Source: Microbacterium sp. LCT-H2 (GTDB lineage Bacteria; Actinomycetota; Actinomycetes; Actinomycetales; Microbacteriaceae). From it: DNA of 64,000 nt. Position numbers and translations under genes: made by a program. Positions 43,985 through 51,849 of this stretch are shown here, one piece after another. The notes beneath the pieces were generated by a model, which ran no database searches, was not told the origin of the DNA, and saw only the letters and a list, made by a program, of their open reading frames with translations. The DNA lies in assembly GCF_001866135.1 (NCBI RefSeq), contig NZ_MODW01000001.1, positions 434,001 to 498,000 of the forward strand, written 5' to 3'. Numbering within the stretch: the stretch's first letter is position 1; every line of letters begins with the position of its first letter.

Positions 43985-44785
43985 CTACCGCCCCATCTGG
44001 CGGTCGTGCGTCGACAACATCAGGTCGGCGACGTGTACAACCTCGCGGATGACGTAGCGCGCCGCCTCAGCAGTCACTCCGGTGAGGAGCGTCCGGCCGT
44101 GGCCGGTGCCCTGCAGATTCCGCAGCTCGTTGACGGTGAATGCTACGGTCTTCGCCGACTGGTAGATCGAGGGGACCTGCTTCGCGCCCGGGACCGAGTC
44201 GTCGACGACCGCCGGGCGAAGCCCCAGCTTCTCGAACGAGAGCGCCACCAGCGCCGGGAAGTCGGCGCGCTCCGGCAGGCGGTTGCCCTCCTCGAGGACG
44301 AACTTCGCGACGGCTTCGAGCAGCTCCTTCGCCCCGCCGAGCAGCGCCGCCGGGTCGTCGATGTTCCGCCGCAGCCGCTCGAGCTGTTCATCGAGCGCGG
44401 CGCGACCGCCGGTCTCGAGGTGGATGTCGCCCGCGTACTCGAGCCGTCCGTACGCCGAGAGCGCCCAGCCGGCGTGGGTCACCGCCGCGTGCAGGTCAGC
44501 GACGTGCTTGTCGTCGGCATACTTTCCAAACGCGCCGTCGAGCCGGAGCGCGTTGAGCATCCCGTCAACGAGCGCGCCCGCGGGCCGCCGCTCGGCCGCT
44601 CGGAACACCGCGAGGACGCGCTGCTGCTTGTTCGGTGCCTGCGTGTTCAAGTCGTAGGGATCAGCGTCGACGTATCCGGCGCCCGCGAAGAGTCGTGACA
44701 GCGTGGAGTGGCTCGGCCCGCTACCGCCGCCGAAGAAGAACTGCGCGAAGGCGGCGGCGATCTCGTCGTTGAGCGGGAACGTCAT
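43985..44785 (-). CDS. Abortive-infection family protein (Abi_C-like)
   Basis: A 266-residue protein. The N-terminal two thirds are helical with no known motif. The C-terminal part (about 165-260) contains AVAFTVNELRNLQGTGHGR, the R/N-x-GxGHG motif of the abortive-infection C-terminal domain. Such proteins are found as phage-defence factors and are thought to act on nucleic acids through a HEPN-like helix pair. It lies among other defence-like genes. The start has a GGAAG site; the frame is open further upstream without support. Confidence 0.65.
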   Translation of the reverse strand: MTFPLNDEIAAAFAQFFFGGGSGPSHSTLSRLFAGAGYVDADPYDLNTQAPNKQQRVLAVFRAAERRPAGALVDGMLNALRLDGAFGKYADDKHVADLHAAVTHAGWALSAYGRLEYAGDIHLETGGRAALDEQLERLRRNIDDPAALLGGAKELLEAVAKFVLEEGNRLPERADFPALVALSFEKLGLRPAVVDDSVPGAKQVPSIYQSAKTVAFTVNELRNLQGTGHGRTLLTGVTAEAARYVIREVVHVADLMLSTHDRQMGR

Positions 44786-44856
44786 GCTTCCATCTTGGCG
44801 GCCGCGGAGACAACACCGGAGTCCTCGCGCAGGCGAGACACGAGTACCGTGAGGGC

Positions 44857-44970
44857 ATGCCCACGACGCCGGACGACCCCACCGAGCGGTTCGCGTCGCT
44901 CGCGGAAACGGTGCCGTGGGCGACCCCGCGCCTGGACGAGGACCGCGATCGGTTCGTGGCCAAAGAATAA
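44857..44970 (+). CDS. Unrecognised 37-residue frame
   Basis: A short rightward frame with an ATG after GTGAGGGC encodes an acidic, helical peptide rich in Pro, Asp and Arg (TPDDPTERFASLAETVPWA). It ends in TAA and sits 71 bases from the divergent Abi gene start. It may be an N-terminal remnant of a longer gene broken when neighbouring DNA was inserted. No family is recognised. Confidence 0.3.
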   Translation: MPTTPDDPTERFASLAETVPWATPRLDEDRDRFVAKE

Positions 44971-45191
44971 AGCGCGACCATCGACACGGAGCAGACGCTA
45001 CCGAATGTCCAGAACCCCGCATCTATTCCGCAGATTCACCGCCAGCTCGCGGCACTCGCTGGCAACCGAAAGCAGGCGCGATCAGGACTGTTCAAAGCAC
45101 CCGCAAGTCCGCAGAAACCCCTGATAGGGCGAAACTCTTACTCGAAAGGTCACCGGATCGATGCCGGTCGGAGCCACAAGGCTGATCATTA

Positions 45192-45250
45192 CAATCAGCC
45201 CAGAAACCCTCGCCTAGCTTCTACATGGCGGGGGTTTTGCTTTGCCCTGG
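45192..45250 (+). repeat. Left 59-bp direct repeat containing a terminator hairpin
   Basis: Identical to 47219-47277 except for one base (A here, G there, at position 32). The repeat contains CCCTCGCC (45207-45214), a 12-base loop, GGCGGGGG (45227-45234) and then TTTTGCTTT, a rho-independent terminator. The two copies bound the ImmA/IrrE and cyclase-like genes. It follows a tRNA-like 3' end, so the ancestral site may have been a tRNA terminator. Confidence 0.85.
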
Positions 45251-45561
45251 TGTTGACGGCTACCGGGGTGACCCACTAGGCGATGATCTGCCGCGGCGCT
45301 TGAGCCCGCGGGACTGGCCGGCGCCGAGCGTTCGCAGCGAAGAAGTACGTTCACAGGCGTGGAGCGAGAACGGTTTCGATCCGCTCTCGCTCCGGATGCT
45401 CCGAGATGGATGGTCGGATATCTGGTGCATCCGACGCAAGGCAACGCGGCGGCCTGGCGACGCGCCCTTCACTGACCGCAGCCTGGTCCTCGCTTTGCTA
45501 CGGGGGCGGCGCTCCTCGGCCGCGCAGGCCCTGTCATCCGCGTAATGTCCTGGGTTCGGGG

Positions 45562-45567
45562 TAGAAT
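45562..45567 (+). promoter_or_regulatory. -10 box of leaderless promoter
   Basis: TAGAAT is followed by exactly six bases and the GTG start of the ImmA/IrrE gene. No ribosome site is present. Transcription would start at or next to the G of the start codon. A -35 element is not clear. Confidence 0.45.
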
Positions 45568-45573
45568 CCGCGT

Positions 45574-46083
45574 GTGGGCACCTCTCTTACGCCGCCGGCA
45601 AACCTCTCAAATGCCGCCATAAATCAGCTGGCTCAATCGTTGAGCGCACTGGCGGACGTGCATGATGCCAGTGGTCGGGCCAACCTTGACGCCCTCCTCG
45701 AGCGAGTCAACGGAAAAATCTCATTTGATCCGAACCCGTGGGGCGACGAGTCCTCAATCGCTCACGCGGACGGGACATTCGAGATCTTCCTTCCGCGCCT
45801 AACGTCTGCCCGGCGTGATCGCTTCACCGTGGCCCACGAACTCGGCCACCTATTTCTGCATCACAGAATGCCGCGGGCGACCGGGGAAGCCGTCTTCCAT
45901 CGCGGGGGACGAGGCCGGGCCGAGACCGAGGCGAACATCTTTGCCGCGGCGCTACTGATGCCCGCAGAACAGTTCCGTGTCGCCCACGAGGAAGTCGGCG
46001 GGGACGAGTGGGCACTGGCGCGACGCTTCGACGTTTCTCCAGCGGCGGCCCGTGTTCGTGCTGAGGTTCTAGACCTTGCCTGA
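45574..46083 (+). CDS. ImmA/IrrE-family metallopeptidase
   Basis: A 169-residue M78-type zinc protease with the metal site HELGH at 88-92 followed by LFLHH, and the third-ligand helix AETEANIFAAALLMP (about 118-132). Members cleave repressors to trigger phage, ICE or stress genes. There is no N-terminal HTH, so DNA targeting must come from a partner. It overlaps the next gene by eight bases and starts leaderless. The pairing with a cyclase-like protein is unusual; it may cleave or regulate that protein or an external repressor. Confidence 0.85.
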   Translation: MGTSLTPPANLSNAAINQLAQSLSALADVHDASGRANLDALLERVNGKISFDPNPWGDESSIAHADGTFEIFLPRLTSARRDRFTVAHELGHLFLHHRMPRATGEAVFHRGGRGRAETEANIFAAALLMPAEQFRVAHEEVGGDEWALARRFDVSPAAARVRAEVLDLA

Positions 46084-47095
46084 GGCCCAGCTTGAGACCC
46101 ACTCAGTTCTTTTCCTATCTGTCGACATCGTTGGGTCAACTCAGTACAAGCAAAAGAACAAGGACCTGTGGCGTAAGACATTTCTGAGCTTCTATCGCGA
46201 GTTCCCACAGGTGCTGGCCGACATCACCGATCAGTGCACTGACCTTGAAGTGCCCCTAAGGTTATGGAAAGCGGTTGGCGATGAGCTAATCTTCACGGCA
46301 CGAGTGTCGAGCGAAAGCGAGATCTATCACGCTGTTCGTTGCTGGATCGACGCCATGAACCGGTACGAGGAAAGCTCGCTCTTCGGCGAAAGCTTAGCCA
46401 CTAAAGGAGGGGCGTTCGTCGCAACGTTTCCTAGTCCCGACAGCGAGTCTTCGATCCCCATCAATCCTTCGTCGGAAGACTCCGACGCTGATGTTCTTGA
46501 TCTCAACGAGCAAGCCCTGCTGGAACGCGATGAATCACGATACCGGTTCGACTATTTTGGGCCGTCTGTCGACACTGGATTTCGGGTGTTTTCAATGTGT
46601 AACGAGCGCTACTTCACCCTTGCAGTGGAGGTCGTGTGGGCGCTCGCTGCGGTGAGCACATCGGAGGGCGTGTCCGATACAAGACACCCGTTGGCTGACC
46701 TTGTGTTTCGCGGCTCTCACGCCTTGAAGGGTGTGTGGAATGGCCGAGAGTACCCGCTGTTCGCCATCGACCGAAAGATCAACGAAGGGGTAAACAAGGC
46801 GCTTGCCGGTTTGGAGAACCAGGGCGTCGAACCTCATGTTGCGCTAACACTCTGTCGTGAATGCGTAAAGAGCGATGGGTGGCCCTCCCACATCTATCTT
46901 GCGAACGCGCTGCACCCGGAGTTCAAGGCTCCACCGTCAGGCACTCAAGTGAACACCACGGAGCCTACGACCGCCGTCGACGGGTATGAATCGGTTGACG
47001 AATCAGCGCCGGAAGGAGTCCCAAACTCGTCAATCGACGAATTGCTAGCCGACGTGCGAAAAATTCTGGGCATGGAGCCAGACCCGAATCCCTGA
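46076..47095 (+). CDS. Class III nucleotidyl cyclase-like protein
   Basis: A 339-residue soluble protein. The N-terminal domain has the cyclase pattern: LFLSVDIVGST (metal Asp17) and WKAVGDELIF (metal Asp69). A later FDYFGPSVDTGFRVF (about 160-175) matches the region of the family carrying substrate-contact residues. The C-terminal part (about 230-339) is unlike known regulatory domains and ends acidic. It could make a cyclic nucleotide signal, as PycC does in Pycsar defence, or be a degenerate cyclase. The TTG start follows GAGG and overlaps the protease gene. No membrane effector is encoded beside it. Bases 47096-47372 beyond it hold only the right repeat and a promoter. Confidence 0.65.
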   Translation: MPEAQLETHSVLFLSVDIVGSTQYKQKNKDLWRKTFLSFYREFPQVLADITDQCTDLEVPLRLWKAVGDELIFTARVSSESEIYHAVRCWIDAMNRYEESSLFGESLATKGGAFVATFPSPDSESSIPINPSSEDSDADVLDLNEQALLERDESRYRFDYFGPSVDTGFRVFSMCNERYFTLAVEVVWALAAVSTSEGVSDTRHPLADLVFRGSHALKGVWNGREYPLFAIDRKINEGVNKALAGLENQGVEPHVALTLCRECVKSDGWPSHIYLANALHPEFKAPPSGTQVNTTEPTTAVDGYESVDESAPEGVPNSSIDELLADVRKILGMEPDPNP

Positions 47096-47218
47096 CGCCT
47101 CGGTTGCTGTATCTAGCTCCACTGAACATACGCGCTCAAGCAGTCGCGACCAACGGTAAGGGCGCCACGGAGACACTGGGCAAGCATCGACCAACGAGCA
47201 CCCCCGTTTTCAGCCGAG

Positions 47219-47277
47219 CAATCAGCCCAGAAACCCTCGCCTAGCTTCTGCATGGCGGGGGTTTTGCTTTGCCCTGG
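47219..47277 (+). repeat. Right 59-bp direct repeat containing a terminator hairpin
   Basis: Second copy of the repeat at 45192, with one mismatch. It serves as the terminator of the cyclase-like gene. The sequences just outside the repeats differ on the two sides, which supports a duplication made by insertion or recombination rather than a larger tandem repeat. Confidence 0.85.
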
Positions 47278-47372
47278 AACGAACGGGGCGCGGCTTCCCG
47301 GATCCGAGGCGTCACATCCCGATCCCCGCCGACATAGAATATGGCTCAGAAGACATTTCTACGGGAGGCGAC

Positions 47373-47948
47373 ATGACCAACGCATCAGTGCTCGTGCGCG
47401 CTGCGCGGAAGAGCAGCGGCCTCACGCAGAAGGATCTCGCCGAGCGAACCAACGTCGACCAAGGCCGAGTATCTCGGGTGGAAGGTGGCCGGGAGGCTGA
47501 GTTCAGCACAGTCGAGCGCTTCCTCCGTGGCGCCGGCTACCGCTTGTACTCCGCACCGACGCGACGGGACGACGCGGCAACCATCGCGGCGGCGATCCGC
47601 GGGTACCTGCGAGCGGGTGACAAGCACAGCGCACTTCGCGAGTTCATCCAGCTGAGCGACAACCTCAACGCCGAGCACGGCCTCGTACGCGGGGTCCTCG
47701 GTCTCGCGGAACCCGAGCCGACCGGCGACCGCGTCTGGGACGCCGCCCTGGCAGCCCTCGTGGATCTTCGCCTCCGCGAGGAGGGGCTCCCCACTCCGGC
47801 GTGGGTCGACGCCCCGAACAGGCGGGTCCAGGTTCCCCGTACCCTGGACGTCGATCCGGCGGATCCGATCCCGGCGCCCGACGACGTGCCCACGGAATTC
47901 TTCGAGCGTGGTGTCCTTGTCTGGCAAGACACACTGACGAGCGTCTGA
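47373..47948 (+). CDS. XRE-family HTH protein, probable antitoxin
   Basis: A 191-residue protein. Residues about 5-60 form an XRE helix-turn-helix (LVRAARKSSGLTQKDLAER, then VSRVEGGREAEFSTVERFL). The C-terminal part contains a helical LREFIQLSDNLNAE segment. GGGAGG precedes the ATG and a TAGAAT -10 box lies about 32 bases upstream. TGATG coupling to a nucleotidyltransferase gene suggests a toxin-antitoxin or abortive-infection pair of the AbiEi/AbiEii type. Confidence 0.75.
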   Translation: MTNASVLVRAARKSSGLTQKDLAERTNVDQGRVSRVEGGREAEFSTVERFLRGAGYRLYSAPTRRDDAATIAAAIRGYLRAGDKHSALREFIQLSDNLNAEHGLVRGVLGLAEPEPTGDRVWDAALAALVDLRLREEGLPTPAWVDAPNRRVQVPRTLDVDPADPIPAPDDVPTEFFERGVLVWQDTLTSV

Positions 47949-48532
47949 TGGCTGACGCACTGAACCGCGACGACATCATCGCCGGCATCCGCGACCTGGT
48001 CGGCGAGCTTCATGCCGCTGGCGAAGTCGCAGGCATCCGACTTGTCGGTGGCGCTGCGCTCGTCATCAGGTACTTCGACCGCCGGGCCACCGGAGACCTC
48101 GATTCCCTTCACATCAACCCTGGAAGTGACGAAGCCGTTCTCGCCGCGGCCTCGCGCGTCGGGGACCGACGAGGGTGGAGCGTCGGCTGGTTCAACTTCG
48201 CTGTAGAGCACGCTGATTCCGTGCCGACGTTCGGCCGTCGAGCTGTCGAGTGGGAGACGATCTACGACCGAGACGGCGTCATCATCCAGGTCGCCTCGAA
48301 GGACGCGCTTCTCGCCATGAAGCTCCGCGCCAACCGGCCAGGACGCGACGTGGACGACATCCGTCAGTTGCTCAGCCTCTGCGGCATCACCACATTGGAG
48401 GCGGCGGAGGCTCACTACGAGGACTTCTACCCGGGCGACGGCCTCAGCGACCGCGCTATCGGCATCGTCGAGCGGATCCTCGATGCCGGCCTGCCGACAG
48501 CGGTTCCCTCCCCCGGTCCCATCCATCTCTGA
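47948..48532 (+). CDS. Nucleotidyltransferase-like protein (DUF6036/AbiEii-related), probable toxin
   Basis: A 194-residue protein with the minimal nucleotidyltransferase pattern: IRLVGGAALVIRYFDRRATGDLD (near 29-51), where GG-x-A starts the strand-helix turn and TxDLD carries metal ligands. SKDALLAMKLRANR and RDVDDIRQLL are typical of the family C-terminal region. It probably transfers nucleotides to an RNA or protein target, as AbiEii/MenT toxins do. The start is coupled to the HTH gene by TGATG. Confidence 0.75.
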   Translation: MADALNRDDIIAGIRDLVGELHAAGEVAGIRLVGGAALVIRYFDRRATGDLDSLHINPGSDEAVLAAASRVGDRRGWSVGWFNFAVEHADSVPTFGRRAVEWETIYDRDGVIIQVASKDALLAMKLRANRPGRDVDDIRQLLSLCGITTLEAAEAHYEDFYPGDGLSDRAIGIVERILDAGLPTAVPSPGPIHL

Positions 48533-48588
48533 CGCGATAACAGAGCGGGGTGGAGAGAGGGGAGAACGGGAGGAGGCGACGCGCAGAC

Positions 48589-49605
48589 TCACGCCGACAC
48601 AGGTGAGTCCGCCGAGCCATCCTTCCTCGCGTCGCCCGCGGCGACCGCGTGCGGCAGCGCGTGGGTCACGAGACTCACCAGGAACTTCCCGGGCTCCTCG
48701 AACATGCACAGGTGCGCGGAGTTCTCGAACCACACGACGTGCGTCGACGGTGCCGTCACGGTCTCCAGCCAGCGGACGACCGGCCCGGCGGGGGTCGTCC
48801 AGTCGTGCCGTCCGAGGAACTGGAGCATCGGCACCTCGAACGCCGTCTGATCGCGGGCGTCGAAGCCGAGCAGGGCCGGCAGCACCGCGGGCATGGTCGC
48901 CCGCTGCCCGACACCGATGAGGCTCAGGTCGGCGTCCGTGTAATACGGGGACAGCTCCTGCGACTCGGTGAAGTACGCGAAGTCGGAGCGATACGCCGAG
49001 AGGCCGCCGTAGTACTGCGCCCATCTCCGGCAGGTCACGATGCGTTCGACGGTCAACGGCTCCTCACCGGGGTACTCCCCGAGCGCCCGCAGCTCGGAGA
49101 TCGCCTGCTCGTTCCGATCCGCGACGGCACTCCGCATCGCGTGGCGGAAGCTCTCCACCTCGTTCTCGGGACCGGAGATGACCTGGCCGACGCCGATATA
49201 CGCCCACAGCAGGTCGGGACGCCGCCGGGCGAGGGTGAGTCCGAGGACCGTCTCCCAGCTGTGCCCGAGCACCCCGACCTTCTGCACGCCGAGCTCCCGC
49301 TGGAGCCACGCGATCAGCTCCACGAGATCGTCGACGTACCGGTCGACGCTGAGGTCCATGTCCTCGGACACGGAGCCCGCGGACTTGCCGCTTGCGCGCT
49401 GGTCGTAGTTGACGACCGTGAAGTAGTCCTCCACACCTCGTTGCCAGACCCACGACGAGGGCAGCGACGGCAGGGCAGGACCGCCGTGGCAGACGACGAG
49501 CACGGGGTTCCGTGTGCTGCGACCGCGGATCGAGACGAACTGGGAGACACCGCCGAGGTCGACGTACGCCGTCCTGTCGATCGACTCGGGTTCGGGATCC
49601 GGCAC
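48589..49605 (-). CDS. Alpha/beta hydrolase (proline iminopeptidase-like)
   Basis: A 338-residue hydrolase. The oxyanion region is CHGGPALPS near residue 40, the nucleophile elbow GHSWET near 115 and the base HLCMF near the C-terminus (about 307). GHSWET rather than GHSWGS is slightly unusual. Substrate is unknown; related enzymes remove N-terminal proline or hydrolyse small esters. The GTG start is weakly supported. The gene is followed by the defence-like region and preceded by the frameshifted phosphotransferase gene. Confidence 0.8.
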   Translation of the reverse strand: MPDPEPESIDRTAYVDLGGVSQFVSIRGRSTRNPVLVVCHGGPALPSLPSSWVWQRGVEDYFTVVNYDQRASGKSAGSVSEDMDLSVDRYVDDLVELIAWLQRELGVQKVGVLGHSWETVLGLTLARRRPDLLWAYIGVGQVISGPENEVESFRHAMRSAVADRNEQAISELRALGEYPGEEPLTVERIVTCRRWAQYYGGLSAYRSDFAYFTESQELSPYYTDADLSLIGVGQRATMPAVLPALLGFDARDQTAFEVPMLQFLGRHDWTTPAGPVVRWLETVTAPSTHVVWFENSAHLCMFEEPGKFLVSLVTHALPHAVAAGDARKDGSADSPVSA

Positions 49606-49678
49606 AGATCCGCGATCACTGCGCGGCCGAGGTCGTCACTCATGTCGATCACCCTAGGAGAACCAGACCGGCGGAACC

Positions 49679-50421
49679 TCACCCCAGCGCGCGCTGCCAC
49701 ACACCCCGATGTGCGGTGACGTAGTCGAGCACCGCCGCCCAGTGCGCCCCGTGACCCGTTCGGTACATGGTCCCCCACGGCTCGCGCCCCACCTCCGCGG
49801 ACGAGCGCAGCAGGTCGAGCATCGCCTGCGTGCGTCGGCGCATCATGTCCGGGAGCACCGCGCGCAGCTCCTCGTCGGCACCGTATCCGTCGACGAAAGC
49901 CGCGAGGTCTTCGGCGGAGCGTTGCGGATCTCTGGTCGCATCGGGAAGCGCGAACGTCTGCGCGGAGAAGGCGAGGTCCCACGAGCGGGTGCTCGGGGAG
50001 GCGCCGTCCCAGTCGATGAACACCCAGCGTTCGCCGAGCATCAGATTCCACGGCGCCAGGTCGTTGTGGCAGATGAGCTCCTGCGCAGGCGCCGAGAGGG
50101 GTGGTTCCCAGATCGCGTCGGCAGCAGGGACGTACCGCGTCGAGACGTCATGGATGCGGCGGACCATCTCGCCCACGCGACAGAGCTCGGCGGCGGAGAG
50201 CGGTGCGGAGTCCATCGCCGGGTGCCGGGGACGAACTCGATGATCTGCCGCCCCTGCGCGTCTCTGCCGAGCGGCTCCGGCGCCTCGACTCCGCCGTCCC
50301 GCATCGCCTGCACGTAGGCGATGACGTGCGAGGTCGCGGCCGTCCATGCCTTGCGGACGGTGTCCCCGACCCGCACGACGGGTCCGCTCGCATTGCCGCC
50401 CTTGAGGACTTCCTCCCGCAT
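49679..50421 (-). pseudogene. Aminoglycoside/choline phosphotransferase-like gene, frameshifted
   Basis: The first frame from ATG 50421 gives REEVLKGGNASGPVVRVGD through IIEFVPGT, the N-lobe of a kinase-like phosphotransferase. A C seems missing at 50220-50222 (C3 where C4 is expected). The other frame then continues PAMDSAPLSAAELCRVGEMV and the catalytic LICHNDLAPWNLML with VFIDWDGA. Both halves fit one 245-residue protein. A single homopolymer indel is the only lesion, so this may be a sequencing error in a working gene. The substrate is unknown. Confidence 0.75.
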
Positions 50422-50528
50422 CCCCCGAGGCTATCGGAGAGGCCTTCGGCAGAGATCACTCCCCCGGGTGACGCGGGATACCTCCGCCGACGGACGCCGC
50501 CCGCGAGCCGCGCCAGCAGAGTGGAGAT

Positions 50529-50966
50529 ATGACACGACGACACCTCCTCCCCGCTGCCGCCCTGCTCCTCGGCGGCACCCTGCTGCTCGGTGGATGCGCC
50601 GCCGTCGACGATCTCCTGCACAAGCAGTCGACCCGGACCTTCGACGACGCCGGCGCCTTCCGCGCGGACTCGCCGGTCGACGCGGACTGGGTCCCGGACG
50701 ACGCGACCGCGCTCACGCTCCGGACGTCGACCATCGAAGACGCCGACGACGCCGTCCTCCTGCTGACGAGCTCGGCCACACTGCCGGACGACTGCGTGAA
50801 GGCGGAGCGGACCTCTGCGCCGACCTTGATGTTCGACGACGGGCCCGCCGCGTACGAGGCGAAGACCGTCTTCGTCTGCGGAGACTGGAGCGTCATCCCG
50901 TCCGACGACGGCTGGTTCGGGTGGACACCGAACTCCGACGAAGAGAGGGCCGCCGCCCGGGGCTGA
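50529..50966 (+). CDS. Small lipoprotein of unknown function
   Basis: A 145-residue lipoprotein with signal MTRRHLLPAAALLLGGTLLLGGC. The mature part is acidic and contains two further cysteines (DDCVK and VFVCGDW) that could form a disulfide. No domain is recognised. It is flanked by convergent and divergent genes, so it is probably transcribed alone. Species of Microbacteriaceae commonly carry such single-gene lipoproteins. Confidence 0.7.
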   Translation: MTRRHLLPAAALLLGGTLLLGGCAAVDDLLHKQSTRTFDDAGAFRADSPVDADWVPDDATALTLRTSTIEDADDAVLLLTSSATLPDDCVKAERTSAPTLMFDDGPAAYEAKTVFVCGDWSVIPSDDGWFGWTPNSDEERAAARG

Positions 50967-50973
50967 GGCCCGC

Positions 50974-51819
50974 TCAGAGGTCGGCGAGAGCTGCGCGCGC
51001 CGCCTGCACGGCCTCGGCGGCGGCATCCTTCTTCGCCACGGCCGCGGTGCGCCGCTCCTCCGCGGCGGGACGGTCGCGCTCGACGCGGTCGGCTTCCCGA
51101 TGCAGCGTCTCGATCTGCGCCTCCAGCTCGGCGATGCCGTCGGCCAGCTCCTCGGCGCGATCACTCAGCACCTGCACCATCTCGTCCTCCTTCGCGAGGG
51201 CCCGCTCCGCCGCCGCGAGATCCTTCTCCGCAGCCGCCACCTGACGCTCGGCATCCCGGCGCTTCCGACGCTCCTGCAGTTCGTCCGGAGGACGCCGGGC
51301 CTGCGGCCGCAGCGTCGGGAAAGTGCCGGCGACCGCCTCCCGGAGGTCGTCCGCGTTACCCGAAGGCTCCAACGCCCGCACGAGACGCCCCGACGCGACA
51401 GCGGCAGCCGCATCCGGGTCGAAGAACGCCGCGGAGATCGTCTGCTCCACCGCATCCCGCGTCGCCGCCGTGACGCGTTCACCCCGGGACCCCACAAGGT
51501 CGGCAGCGGTCTCGGCAAGGCGCCGGGTCAGCGCGCGCCGTTCCCGGCCGAGCTTCGCCAGCGCCGCAGCATCCAAATCCTCCTGCGCCTCGCGCAGCTC
51601 CGCCGCGAGCGCCAGGGCCTCCCCGAGCTGGGCGGCGCGCTCCTGCGCGAAGACGTTGACGACCCAAGCGGCGACCGCGGGCTTGCGCAGCGCCTTCACC
51701 TCCGCGGCGAGCGCGCGGTCGTCGAGGCCTTTCGCCCGTGCGTTCCGGGCGGTCGTGAACTCCTCGGGCGGCCCGGCGTACAGCGCCGCCGCGATGTCAT
51801 CGAGGGTCGGAGCGGTCAT
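50974..51819 (-). CDS. Alanine-rich coiled-coil protein of unknown function
   Basis: A 281-residue cytoplasmic protein. The N-terminal half has helices and a VAAWVVNVFAQERAAQLGE segment. From about residue 170 to the end it is a continuous charged coiled coil (ERRKRRDAERQVAAAEKDL onward). No enzyme motif or membrane segment is present. I cannot assign a family. It is convergent with the small lipoprotein gene. Confidence 0.75.
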   Translation of the reverse strand: MTAPTLDDIAAALYAGPPEEFTTARNARAKGLDDRALAAEVKALRKPAVAAWVVNVFAQERAAQLGEALALAAELREAQEDLDAAALAKLGRERRALTRRLAETAADLVGSRGERVTAATRDAVEQTISAAFFDPDAAAAVASGRLVRALEPSGNADDLREAVAGTFPTLRPQARRPPDELQERRKRRDAERQVAAAEKDLAAAERALAKEDEMVQVLSDRAEELADGIAELEAQIETLHREADRVERDRPAAEERRTAAVAKKDAAAEAVQAARAALADL

Positions 51820-51849
51820 GCGCCCACGATACGCGCGGTCGGCGAGCGG

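Larger units (their letters stand above)
44971..45573. other. Insertion-boundary region with tRNA-like 3' end and weak frame
   Basis: This stretch has a T-arm-like ACCGG-ATCGATG-CCGGT (45152-45168) followed by CGGAGCC-ACA, resembling the 3' end of a tRNA without its 5' half. A GGCTGAT/ATCAGCC hairpin (45180-45200) and the left 59-base repeat follow. A rightward frame at 45225-45545 could encode about 100 residues but begins inside the terminator-like repeat and has no ribosome site. I consider it doubtful. Confidence 0.45.

Noticed and set aside
45225..45545. A 106-codon frame starting in the left repeat
   Set aside because: It begins inside a terminator hairpin with no ribosome site, and the equivalent frame after the right repeat is unrelated, so it is probably not expressed.
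46076..47095. Calling the cyclase-like gene and its neighbour a Pycsar system
   Set aside because: No membrane, TIR or cyclic-nucleotide-binding effector gene is adjacent, so the name would claim more than the sequence shows.
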